The notes beneath the pieces were generated by a model. That model had not been told where the DNA came from. It made no database searches and saw only the letters and a list, made by a program, of their open reading frames with translations. A stretch of 64,000 bases of DNA, from positions 1 through 64,000 of the forward strand of contig JALQPE010002583.1 in assembly GCA_030407315.1 (NCBI GenBank). The letters run 5' to 3'. Below, one piece after another: positions 29,638 to 39,930 of this stretch. Position numbers and translations under genes: made by a program. Source of the DNA: Asparagopsis taxiformis (taxonomy: Eukaryota > Rhodophyta > Florideophyceae > Bonnemaisoniales > Bonnemaisoniaceae). The first letter of the stretch is position 1. Each line of letters begins with the position of its first letter.

Positions 29638-31319
29638 ATGCGAGATGAATTATCATTTTCAAGGTTTGCAAAGTTTGAGGAACAGTTTGCATCCCTCGAA
29701 CAGTATATGCGCGACTCCCTTTCGTCCATTGAAATGGAGCTTGCTTGCATTCGGTACATGACCTCGGCTGCTGCAGGGACAAACACTGTACCTTCAGTAG
29801 TTCTCGAGGAGAGATCAAGAAGATCAGGTCAAATTACCACTCTAGTGTCCTCTTTGTTCAACAATAGGCATGTGACATCTAGATTCGTCGCTTTCCGAAC
29901 CGTTGCAGAGCTTACCAAAACTTTAGTGGATCCCAGTTTGTTCAGGAACTTGAATGCAAGGTCTGACGAAACCGCGCAAGTGAAGTCCTGTACAACATTG
30001 CTACTTGCTGCATTGTCGTTTTCGCAGACTTCCAGTTCTAATGCAGAGGTAAGACAATCCAAGAAATCTCTAATTGGCACTGCGGTTGGGAAACGGCATA
30101 TATTCTTAAAAAGCTCTATTGTCGGAACAGCATTTATTTCGATGGCGATTGACAGAATTGTACGATGGAAGGACTCGGCCACCAGGAATGCCGGCATCCT
30201 GGACCCCGGCGAAGAAGAGAACTTGAACAGCAATACTATCTCGAGAGATTATGCACTACGGAATGCAACAATTGTGCCCATCGATAAACCATCTTGGCTG
30301 CACATTTCGCAGCGCGCTCTTTTGCATGCTATGGATATTTCGATGCCCACGGAGGCGGAACGCAACATAGAACATACCACGAGTTTGCAGGTTGGATCTT
30401 CGAAGCGTCGGCGCCTGTCTGGTTGAAAAGGAGAAGCACGCCGTGCATCTACGTCCTCCTCTTCGTCTTCCGCTATGCCCAACCTGTCACCGTCTGATAT
30501 ACAATCCATTCCGATCATTACCTCTGCTCTACGGCAGCTCACCCAGTTCTTCAACAGTTCCCGTAAGCAAATGAAAATGGAATTGGTCAAGCAAGCATTC
30601 TTCCTCATCCACCGAGATATGAAGGCAACTATTGCTGTTCCACTCGACTCTGATGTGTCAACGTCGGACATGTGTCCACCTGACTCGATTCCGACAACGT
30701 CGAAAGCTTACGGAACAGGAGAAGACGCTCTGAAAGTGTATTCAAAAATGATTCCATCTTCTCAAATTTCATTCTCAGCCGTCCCGAGCTCCACGTTCAG
30801 GTTACTTACAAAGTTCAGGTAAGCGGCGGTATCGGTAATGGAAACATTACAACTGCGCAGAATCCGGTGGAGAAATTGGCTGTATGTTCATTCTCTTTTC
30901 TTACTTTAGCTATGATATTGTTATGCAGTTTCTGTCAATGCACACAACTGGAGATGCTTTGTCATGAGCCCCATGCCATTCAAGCTTGTTATCAGATAGC
31001 AATATGTCTCCAAGGTTTATTCAATGCGGCCCTCAGCAAGATACCTACACCTCAATTCGGGAAAGATGGATTCCCTTTGCGAGTTGCATGGGGGCATCTA
31101 GAGCTGCGGGACTACCTCATGGGAGGTGATTGCCTGTTCGGAATCATCAGAAAGAAGAGAAATCTCACTGCTGAAGAATATGAGTCTGTACGTTTCGATT
31201 CAAGCATCGTACAAACCGAACTTTCCTTTGAAAACACGGCAGACAGGCGCGTTTCCAATCCTGATTGCGTCCCTCTACAGGAGGATGACGAGCTTGGTAT
31301 TTCTCTAATTGATGTGTAG
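29638..31319 (+). pseudogene. Gene of the inserted element, copy 2 (unknown family)
   Basis: Three frames (29638-30426, 30475-30822, 30867-31319) align in order with the single protein of about 530 residues encoded at 23605-25295. The first ends with KRRRLSG in the same place as KRKRL of copy 1. The third has LELRDYLMGGDCLFGIIRKKR and EEYESVRFD. Frames change near 30426-30475 and again near 30790-30870, by frameshift or short unspliced introns. Conservation between two diverged copies shows it was once a selected protein. No catalytic motif is recognised. Confidence 0.6.
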
Positions 31320-31456
31320 TACTGCTTTGATTAGAAACTTTATATCGGTATGGTTCATTAGTAGTTCTAGGAAAAGTCCCAACGCTCAACTAGTTCTGCT
31401 TTGCAATGCATTCATCATCTGCATTAAAGTATTTCTGATTCATCCAACTGCTGGCA

Positions 31457-33149
31457 TCATTTAATGTACTCCTCTGCCTTTTTCTCTGACGCACTATACC
31501 CTACCACGTCGTTCACTACATCTTCTGTTATCAACTTGTCTATACGACAAGGTTCTTCCTCACCACGGAATACGACGTACGGCATATGAGCTCTCAGAGA
31601 TCCCCACAGTACATCCCCCGCCTTTCCCCACAGTACATCCCCTGCCTTTCCTCGCTTTCTTTGCATCGCAGGCTCCCATTCTATACGGAAACATTTCTTT
31701 CCTTCGCTTTTCCACCCTTCCAGACTCCCTTCACCGTCGCTCCTCCCGTGCACATCACATGTCAAAGGACATTTCTGCAGCTCCATTCCGTGCACGTATT
31801 CACCTTGGACCACAGCACTACTTTTTCGAATTAGACACCACACGTTTGATGTTGTTTCCGCACTGCAGAATGAGCTACTGCCAATTGCAACCGATGTCGA
31901 CTGTGCTTCCATCATTCCCGAGCACAATATCGTACCAAACAACCGCAAACCACATGACCTCGCCGAACCGTTCATGTAACTACACTCTTCATTGTCCTCC
32001 ACTTCCGAGTTGCTGATGTTACGCCTTTGAACCAGACACTCGGTTCGCCATCGGTGCCCTAATCCTAGCAGATCTGATAGTGTTGCAAAACTGGAACACG
32101 TAATGTTCAAAGCTTCCCCACCAGTTCCAGCTACTGCCGCGTGAAGCCCTGGGTACACTTTGTAATACCCCCCTCCATAGATTTCTGCTGTTCCCTTTAG
32201 CATTTCCCGGAATAACTCAGTGCTCAATGAGATGGGAATCTGCACCGGCCGCTAATAGCCGTTCCACTTGTACATGCACCGTCAATCTCACTATGTGGGT
32301 AGCCGCCACCTGAGTTTGACAAAGTGCTTCGATTAACCTGTTCCACAACTTTCTCTACCGCACGCTGTAAGAGCATCAATAAAACCTTACCAGCTGATAC
32401 TGTTGATCCACAATTTCGAACCATTCCGCTCCAGCCAAGCCGACACTCGCTACCATTTCCAGAAAGCATTATATTTTCTAGTGTTCTCAGCCTTGTCTCC
32501 ATACTACCGTATGTGTTGGCGTCAAGTGCAGATTCCACTTTTTGCTTCTTCCTATGCGGTGATATCGCTTCAGATTCTCCATCTGATTGTTCATGAAATT
32601 CTACTCCCACCGCTTCGTAGTCCACAACCTCTCTGTTGCTCCTTCGCCACTGTGTCGGTGGCTGACCCCCGGACATTAACTTACTTCCCATCAGAAATTT
32701 TACATGTTCGTAGGAAACACAAGGGTAATTCCTTTCAGGGATAGCATCATATAACAATCTGCCTTCCGCAACCACCATTTCATCGTGCCTTGGCTTCACA
32801 GCATCCGAGTACCGCCACTTTGATACTTCCATCACTGCAATATCCTTTTCCTCCGTCGTCAACCTCACAATTGCATCACCCACATCCTGTCCATTGTGCT
32901 CCACCACACCAGGCGTGTACACGCCATCTCCTCTGTCTACATCGATGCGGTCTCCCACTGACGGCTTACCACTGCAGACAGGATACTGCTCAGGAAGTTT
33001 GATTTCCACAACCGTAGCCTTCCACCATATTGCGTCATCGCCAACTTGGAACCATACGTCTATTTCCGTTCCGACACATGGGAGTGCATCTACGGCAGCT
33101 GCCCGCTCACGCTCACGACCAGCTTTCGCTTTTCGCTCTGTCGCCTAAT
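31457..33149 (-). CDS. Tudor-like protein with nuclear signal and coiled coil
   Basis: The frame is open from just after a TAG at about 33150 and has no ATG until residue M at 33009. The missing part contains a convincing Tudor/Agenet-like start (GTEIDVWFQVGDDAIWWKATV), so the true start is probably in an upstream exon; the TTAG before the frame could be an acceptor site. A second repeat follows (GDRIDVDRGDGVYTPGVVE), then PHRKKQKVE as nuclear signal and a helix (METRLRTLENIML). Near 32235 the sequence moves to another frame (from MQIPISLSTELF), which ends at 31457 and includes a tandem GKAGDVLWGKAGDVLWG. Tudor domains read methylated Lys or Arg on histones; that is family knowledge, not shown here. 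The gene faces the element gene at 29638, tail to tail. Confidence 0.55.
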
Positions 33150-34161
33150 TCGCAATGATTCACGCCTAGTCATAGTTGCTCCACAAAATAAAGATTCTAC
33201 AACGCACTATCTGCAATTTTGTTTAGGACAAGTCTTCGTCGACTTCTTCACTAGATACTACTTCACCCATGTCTGTAACGTCCAATTTTTTCATTTTTAT
33301 AGTATGATACGAAATCACTACCTTGTTCCCTACTGCCATACAAGTTGTCAAACAATCTACTACTGCGTTCAAGATACTAGTCACGCTTAAAGCCAGGCCG
33401 GAACTCACTATTCAGGTCAATCTTGTGTATGCGGGAGTGACTTTATTACATAATTTAGCGACTTCGACAGTAACTATGCCGTAGTATGTGTGCTAAAAAT
33501 CAACATAGATGGTGCCATTCTTTACTAAGTAATACTACAGAAACTAAACTCAAGTACAATTATCTACTCTTTCGACCGTACCCTACCTATGGTACAACAA
33601 TGGCCATATCGAGATTAGCTAGTTAACGTCATACATTCTGCATTTCGCCTCTTGCATATGATATATTATTCCTCATGGACGCCCACAACGTGACGCTATC
33701 GAAGGGTATGGCGCGTTGGAACAGTCAGTACCAGTCCATCACTCTAGCCTCACTACACTGCTACGAATGCCATCTGTACTACAGACCGGCGTAACCATCC
33801 AAGTTCATGGTTCGAGTCCAACATGGTACTGTCACACATATGGTTCCCTCGTTTCGTCATTCCAGCATGGAAATTATAAAAATCGTGGAATATGCCACCT
33901 CCGGTCACTGTCATGACCAACGCGACGTGTCCTTGTCCTTTCTATTGTTATTTTTCCGTACAGTACTGGAAAATTCCACCATGTCACGGTGCTTATACCC
34001 ACTCCCACGGCGCAGTTTCATTCCACTATATTCTTTACGGTATTTCCACTACTTATCTATGGCACGGCGCCGGTAATTTCTGGGATTTTTTGATGGTTTG
34101 TCATTCCACTAATTTCTAATGGTCCAGACCATGAAATTTGCTGGTTTTTCAAAAAATTGCT
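33150..34161. other. Right non-coding part of the second element copy
   Basis: No supported gene. The last 350 bp are rich in CCAC, TTCCACT and GGTACTG motifs and end in AAATTTGCTGGTTTTTCAAA, the conserved right terminus shared with 26298. Confidence 0.45.
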
Positions 34162-34512
34162 TATCCTGTGCCGCGGCGTATGCTCCACCCATCGTCTCCG
34201 GCGGTCCCTCGCGCCATCAAACATGTACGGGAACGGGAGGTCCTTGAAGTTGTCCTTAGTCGCAATGTTGCGCACGACGATATAGTCGGCCTCGTCGGTT
34301 TCCGGCAGCTTGTGGTTGTGCAGCGTGCGCGGAAGGCCAACATCGCCACCAGCAGTGCTCACCGAAGCCGTCCGAATATGCACAGCCGCACCGTCCACGT
34401 CCGCAAACAAATTGACATCGACGCCGCGCTTGAGTCCGCGCGACTCCGGTGACGCGCTCACTTGATCGCCGCAAACCGTTGAAAACAAACTGCTGAAATG
34501 CGTATCCGCCAT
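34162..34512 (-). pseudogene. Small unknown gene truncated by the second element
   Basis: From ATG 34512 (MADTHFSSLF) there are about 117 codons of gene-like sequence (RGLKRGVDVNLFADVDGAA, YIVVRNIATKDNFKDLPFPY) until RHRI, where the element's terminal sequence begins. The frame then continues a few codons into the transposon end and stops at 34057. No family is recognised. The remainder of the gene should lie left of the element, but I could not find it. Confidence 0.5.
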
Positions 34513-34858
34513 GGTTGTTGAGTTGGAAAGGAAAAGAGATGGTTGACGTTGACGTATTGGAGTGATGTGGATGGTATGTTTCACGTTGAAGAATGGTCGT
34601 GAACGCCAATCGCTGGAAATAATAACACAATACAACCGAAATTTTGTTAGGTACAGACCTATCGTGACCGCTGGAATGCAAGAGAGGCAATCGAGATGTG
34701 AGTGTCCGTTCGGAACGGGCCCGAGTCGGGCTCTCGAAACCTGACGAGGTGGCGTGAAGCAGGCAGTGCCCTTGATGTGTAATGTGTTAAAATTACAGCT
34801 GTCAGGCTAGGCGGCTTTTGGGGCGGCTGCGAGCACCCCTTTATCCGGGGGACACCCT

Positions 34859-35050
34859 GATTTGAGTTAAAATTTGGGCTATTCTCAAAAACATGCACAT
34901 GTGAACATGTTTTTGAGATGGGAGTGTGCCGTACGGCACAATCGACCCGCCCAAATCGATGATTTTTTGCAATTTTTTTGTGCCCGAAATTTTAGAATTT
35001 CTGGGATGGCCAGCAGTGCAATCGAGCTGGACATCCACTGGACGTCCATT
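34859..35050. repeat. Dispersed hairpin family, copy 1
   Basis: It begins TGATTTGAGTTAAAATTTGG, contains CTCAAAAACATG facing CATGTTTTTGAG, then the palindrome GTGCCGTACGGCAC, and ends near TGGACATCC. Further copies are at 35228-35410, 36548-36760 and, inverted, 38565-38765. Non-coding; could be a MITE. Confidence 0.88.
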
Positions 35051-35227
35051 TCAGGTTGGTCGTGAGAGAGTGGGGCGGGACCATGATGGAACAAGGACCA
35101 AGACCTGTCCCTGGCGTATTGAGCCTGAAATCGACCCTTCGTCAGACGCCATTTAGCCTTACAGTTAGTGCTTACAGAAGCCAGTGACAACCCCACTCGG
35201 GGCGGCGGCCGGTGCCTGGGGCCGTTG

Positions 35228-35410
35228 TGGCCAAATTAGACACCATGATTTGAATTAAAATTTGGGCTATTCTCAAAAACATGCACATGTGAACAGGTTT
35301 TTGAGATGGGGGTGTGCCGTACGGCACAATGGACCCGCTGAAATCGATGTTTTTTGCAATATTTTTGCTGCCCGAAATTCTACAATTTCTGGGCTGGCCA
35401 GCAATGCAAT
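35228..35410. repeat. Dispersed hairpin family, copy 2
   Basis: Same order of motifs as 34859-35050 (TTGAATTAAAATTTGGGC, the CAAAAACATG hairpin, GTGCCGTACGGCAC and a GGCCAGCAATGC end). Confidence 0.88.
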
Positions 35411-35940
35411 AGCTATATGCTCTAAACCGATTCTAACAAGCAGAAAAAATCCTCTCCTTCATGAAGATGCTCTCGAATTGAGTGCAATGCAACGGACTCC
35501 CTCCAAGAGAACGACAAAGCATCGTCTTTTGCAAGGCATTTCCGTACGAAAAATAATCGAAAAACATATTTGACTTTAACCTAACAGCTATCGCGAGCAC
35601 CGTACTCAGCTATATTTCCTCTGTAATTTCCTTCCTCCAACCAATCAATAGCCGCTTGGTCACAGGCTTAACAGCCTTCCACTATCTGTCCTATCCATCG
35701 AAGACCCTCGGAGGGTTCGATCCAGGCTTTGATCACCCATGATGGGTGTGCAACCCGAGAAATTGAAAATGGAACATATTGCGACAGGGACGAGATGTCA
35801 TTCAATGAAAGAGAAGTTCTCTTTCGTTTACTTTTTTCTAACAAGATTCTAAACGTCTACAAACCCTATGTCGTCCGTCCGTTTTCATCCCGGAGAGATG
35901 TGGATGTGAGGTAAGACGCAGTGGTGATGTTGTGTTGATT
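35411..35940. other. Stretch without a supported gene
   Basis: Frames are short and unlike known families. Nothing further could be assigned. Confidence 0.35.
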
Positions 35941-36300
35941 CCCACAGACGGAGGTGGAGGAGGTGGCTACGGAGGAAGCCTGGAGAACTTGTCCGGTACT
36001 GACATCTCACATGTTGAACATGTGAGATGTCAGTACCCATGGATGAGAAGAAAACCATGTTCAGGTCCGGTTCGGATATTGTTGCCATTAACGGAGGCGG
36101 AGGAGGCGGCTACGGTGCAAGCCTGGAGAACATGTGACTCACATCTCGGAGATGATAGTACCCATGGATGAGAAGAAAAGCATGTTGAGGTGCGGTTCGG
36201 ATATTCGATCCATTAACGGAGGTGGTGGAGGAGGCTATGGTAGAAGCCTGGAGAAGAATAGAGTAGTCCTATACCCATGGATCACAAGAAGACGTTGTTG
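35941..36300 (+). repeat. Three tandem ~120 bp units with a Gly-rich frame
   Basis: Each unit contains GGAGGTGGAGGAGG or a variant, then GGCTACGG, AGCCTGGAGAA, CCCATGGAT and AGAAGAAAA. In one frame a unit reads GGGGGGYGGSLEN, and PMDEKKSMLRCGSDI in a neighbouring unit. The frames are not joined in one ORF, so the repeat may be a decayed exon with amino-acid repeats. The first unit includes a 43 bp palindrome with a 1 nt spacer at 35995-36037. Confidence 0.75.
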
Positions 36301-36547
36301 GGCTCCTTTTCGAAGCCCATTCGTCTCTTGAATAAATTTAGCACCCAAATCATATACGATTGCCGAGTTGACACCCCGTATGTCTCGTTGGTAGAAATAG
36401 CAGGGGTTCCATCACTCAGCTGGCGGGAAGTAGTTACTGATTATATGAGATATGGCTTAGCTCCCGCCAAAACCGATAGCTCTGGGCTCAGGTTCTCCAA
36501 ATGTGGTTATACGAATGTGTTCTGACAATGCTAGAAGACGAATATCT

Positions 36548-36760
36548 GCATCCTGATTTGAATTAAAATTTGGGCTATTCTCAAAAACATGCACATGTGA
36601 ACATGTTTTTGAGATGGGATGTGCCGTACGGCACAATCGACCGCCGAAATCGATGTTTTTTGCAATATTTTTTCTGCCCGAAATTGTAGAATTTCTGGTC
36701 TGGCCAGCAATGCATCTGAGCTGGACATCCCCATGTCCAGTGGCCGTCCGGATGTCGCTC
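36548..36760. repeat. Dispersed hairpin family, copy 3
   Basis: Same family as 34859; it starts CCTGATTTGAATTAAAATTTG and ends near GGACATCCCCATGTCC. Confidence 0.88.
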
Positions 36761-37130
36761 ACCTGGTAAGCGTGATGCACCTGTGACAACCTATGTGACT
36801 GCAGTCACAGCCGCCATGGCGGCCGTGCAGTACAACACTCAAAGACAGGGAATCACAATCTTTTAAAAATTTTCTCTACCACGTATCCGTCACAAATTAT
36901 TACCTACACCGGTTACCGGTTTCAAGACCTTTCCAGTGCTGTGTACCCGTATACTCTGTTCCGTTCGATATCAACCAGTGTTCCTCACGAAAGAGTGCAA
37001 ACGTCACGAGATACGTCGTCAAATTTGACTGTCTCGCCGAGCGGTCGCCATCCTGTACCGAATTTCCACTCATTCCATTACGACGAATAAGCGCAGGCGC
37101 AACAGCAATCCGATCGTTGACGACGCAACC

Positions 37131-38322
37131 GTGCCAATTCTGCGCGAACCCGCTAGCCCTTGGGAGGATTCTAGTGACATGGGTACACGTCGAAACGTAG
37201 GTCGCGCCGCCCGCGAAACTACTCTCGCTGGCAAAGACTTCCTCCGCCTCTTGCTGGATTTATTCGCCCACTCAAGTTTCGCAGACTTGACGGACAAGCC
37301 GGGAGGTTTCACATACGCGGACCTTGGCGCTTGGGTTGCGCAGGGCACGGAAGAACAATTTGCGGCGCTGCAAGGTCGACTCAGCATGGCCTTCAGCGGT
37401 CGTTCGAAGAATGCTGGAGTCGAGGCGGATGTTGCCGAAATCGTCATGGCAGAGATGAACGTTGAGCGAGCCAAGCAGATTGTTCGTCTGGCATTACCCA
37501 TTGCCGAGTTTTCAAGACAGGATGAGCGTATCGGGCAATGGGTTGAGCACTGCATCCTTTCTGGGATCGTGCCGCAGACCTTCCTTATTGGATGTAACAT
37601 GCTTCCTTCGCCACTACAGGCGCCGCAGCGCGGGGAACCAAGCGCCTTCGTTCTTGCTCCACCGGAAACGTTCGAGGTATTGATGTATTTCCAAGCGTTG
37701 TCTATCATCCGAAATCACAACAAGAACCTGCCGCGTCGCCGAATAGGCGACGCGGCCGAAGAGGGGAACGAAGCCGCACGCGTCCCAGCCCATCGGAAAA
37801 CCACTAATCGAGCTTGTTACGTGGTTCAAGTTTTATACCATGCTTGGACCGATGTGGCCTTCGCCGCAAAGTTTTGCTGAACAGACATTTAATGTTGGCG
37901 ACGAAGTATGTGCATACTACGGAACTGTTGTGTACTCTGATATGAGCAAGGAGTCGATGAGGTTCGCGTACGGAGAGGGTCACATGGCGGTAACGAAGGA
38001 AACATTCTTGATGTATGCAATCAAGCTGTATGCAACAGCGGAGGACGACGAAAACATCGAGCATCCAATTTGGATTGTTCCGGCTCCGTTCTGTTCGGCG
38101 CAGTTCATCAACGACCCGCGGTATTTGCGAGGTGAGGACACTCCGGCGGAAGACACCAGGCGGATGGCCAACGTCGAGTTTGTCGAGAACTACAGCAGCG
38201 GTTCGACGGGGAAGAAGCTCAAGGCGAAGGACCTAGAAAATCCAAAGATCATTGTAGTACGTGCAATCCGCGATATACGTCCAGGGCAGGAGCTCTACGT
38301 TCATTATGGGACAGCGTTTTAG
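37131..38322 (+). pseudogene. SET-domain protein related to the methyltransferase-SET fusion
   Basis: A first frame (37131 to about 37880; a likelier start is MGTRRNVGRAA at 37179) encodes a helical N-terminal region of unknown family. After a frameshift near 37790-37880 the frame 37840-38322 carries a SET domain: FNVGDEVCAYYGTVVYSDM, IWIVPAPFCSAQFINDPR, ANVEFVE, then IRDIRPGQELYVHYG. The catalytic C-terminal Tyr is present in YVHYG. The spacing matches the SET part at 18287-18750 (DIVGYYFGSVF, IVPFEYCAASKINDP, SANVSF), so both belong to one family. Here no methylase lies beside it. It would methylate a protein lysine, possibly histone; the target is unknown. Confidence 0.72.
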
Positions 38323-38564
38323 AGCATGGAATTAGGGTCACGAAAGATGTTTTCATTTCGACTACAAATAAAGCTACGTTCCAGAGTTGAAGTATATCAT
38401 ATAATGCAGCATGTCCAGCCACCATTAGTCCAGGGTGAAACCTATTCGGCAGTACTCACATGTCAAAAACCAATCGTTTACACTCCAGGTGCACTTCGTC
38501 CGAGCAGTGAACCTGACTGCTTGGATGCTGTTATGCGTGCAGATGCAAAATACACGACCAAGTT

Positions 38565-38765
38565 GAAATGGACGCCCGGTGGATGTCCAGCTCAGTTGCA
38601 TTGCTGTCCAGCCCAGAAATTCTACAATTCAGGGCAGAAAAAAATATTGCAAAAAACATCGATTTCAGCGGGTCGATTGTGCCGTACGGCACACCCCCAT
38701 CTCAAAAAACATGTTCACATGTGCATGTTTTTGAGAATAGCCCAAATTTTAATTCAAATCAGGAC
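38565..38765. repeat. Dispersed hairpin family, inverted copy 4
   Basis: Inverted relative to the three upstream copies: GGATGTCCAGCTCAG, then GTGCCGTACGGCAC, the CATGTTTTTGAG hairpin and CCAAATTTTAATTCAAATC. It lies about 250 bp after the SET gene. Confidence 0.88.
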
Positions 38766-38901
38766 GTCTTCCGGACATAGGGGTGCTCGCGGCCTAGCTC
38801 TACAGCTGTAATTGTACCTCATTAAATACTGTTGATGACTGCCTACCGTATACAATCTGGGCTGTTGGCGTATTCTCCGGTACTTGACCTGACCTGAACG
38901 T

Positions 38902-39516
38902 TCATCGCAGACCGTTGTGGTTACCGACACTATTCAGCAATCTTTTTTGTATCTCGTGCAACTCAATCGTTCCATCGCTTCCGGAAAGCTTCATTATGCC
39001 GCCGGCGTATTGCGAAGAAAGCTCCAAAGCCTCCGGGCCCCAGAAAAACCGGTCAGCAGCTGCTGTATCGAGTGCCGACAATCCCGTGCGAAGAAGCGGT
39101 CTGGGCCTACCGGCAGCATTGAACCGCGGTCCGGTAGTCGCAAGACGGACCGGCGCAGAACTGGGGATCCGCAGCGAGAAAGTGAGGAAGGAGGAACGGC
39201 GCGGAGAGAGATGGGGCTTGACCGAGGCAAGCGTGCTCGCAGGGACAGGAACATCATGATGATGACATGATAGTGGCTCAAAACAGTTGGAATTGCGGCA
39301 GAGTGCTATGGCAAAGGTAGTTCCTCCCGGGTTGGCAGATGCGGAGGTGCTGCAGACGGAGTCCCAGCCGGGGGTTCCCGAGACACTGGAGGCTGTGACC
39401 CCCACTGCGCCAACTATGTCGAGTACATCAGCCCCAGCAGGTAATGCAGTCAGGGACCCGAGGATAGCGGCAAGGAGTTGTTTCTGAGCAACGTTCACAG
39501 TGATGCCAACTATCAT
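38902..39516 (-). CDS. Hypothetical protein, 204 residues
   Basis: The frame begins MIVGITVNVAQKQLLAAILG, hydrophobic enough to be a signal peptide or membrane segment. It continues with Ser/Ala/Thr/Gly-rich sequence, a Pro/Arg-rich middle and a better-conserved-looking tail (FFWGPEALELSS, GTIELHEIQKRLLNS). I do not recognise it. No neighbouring gene suggests a role, and a chance ORF is possible. Confidence 0.35.
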   Translation of the reverse strand: MIVGITVNVAQKQLLAAILGSLTALPAGADVLDIVGAVGVTASSVSGTPGWDSVCSTSASANPGGTTFAIALCRNSNCFEPLSCHHHDVPVPASTLASVKPHLSPRRSSFLTFSLRIPSSAPVRLATTGPRFNAAGRPRPLLRTGLSALDTAAADRFFWGPEALELSSQYAGGIMKLSGSDGTIELHEIQKRLLNSVGNHNGLR

Positions 39517-39603
39517 TGGCGGTCAGGTGGTACTGAGGGGAGAGAGCAGCCGGAGTGCGGGCCTCGTCACAACAGACCACTACGGTGTTGGGAATGAAAA
39601 AAG

Positions 39604-39930
39604 ACAGTAAATTTACTGTCTGAGACAGTAAAAATTACTGTCTGGCCAAGACAGTGCGCGGAGACAGTAAAATTTACTGTCTGGAAATTTCAGAATACTG
39701 CTGCAGCAATAAACTGGCACGAAATCTGGGGCAGTACCAAAAACAGTAAAATTTACTGTCCAGAACAGTAAATTTTACTGTCCGGAAGTGTTGCCGCCAG
39801 ACACGTATGTGCAGACAGTACATTTTACTGTCTGAGGCAATGCATTGTATTGTATTACTGCACTGTCTGGTGAAAATCTGTAGACAGTAGTGTAGATAGC
39901 AAATTGTATTGTCTCCGGGTAGTACCGTGC
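39604..39930. repeat. Cluster of ACAGTAAA..TTTACTGT hairpins
   Basis: About ten ACAGTA/TACTGT motifs in 330 bp form small inverted pairs such as GACAGTAAATTTACTGTC and ACAGTAAAATTTACTGTC, separated by 10-60 bp. No coding frame is present. Confidence 0.85.

Larger units (their letters stand above)
29410..34161 (+). mobile_element. Second, diverged copy of the transposon-like element
   Basis: It contains a homologue of the 23605 gene, followed on the opposite strand by a Tudor-like gene. The right end, AGCAATTTTTTGA on the - strand, matches the right end of the first copy and abuts a truncated host ORF at 34162. The left boundary is uncertain: no convincing copy of the 19813 end is seen and I place it after the hairpin at 29286. 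Unlike copy 1 it keeps the second gene, so it may be nearer the autonomous form. Confidence 0.5.
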
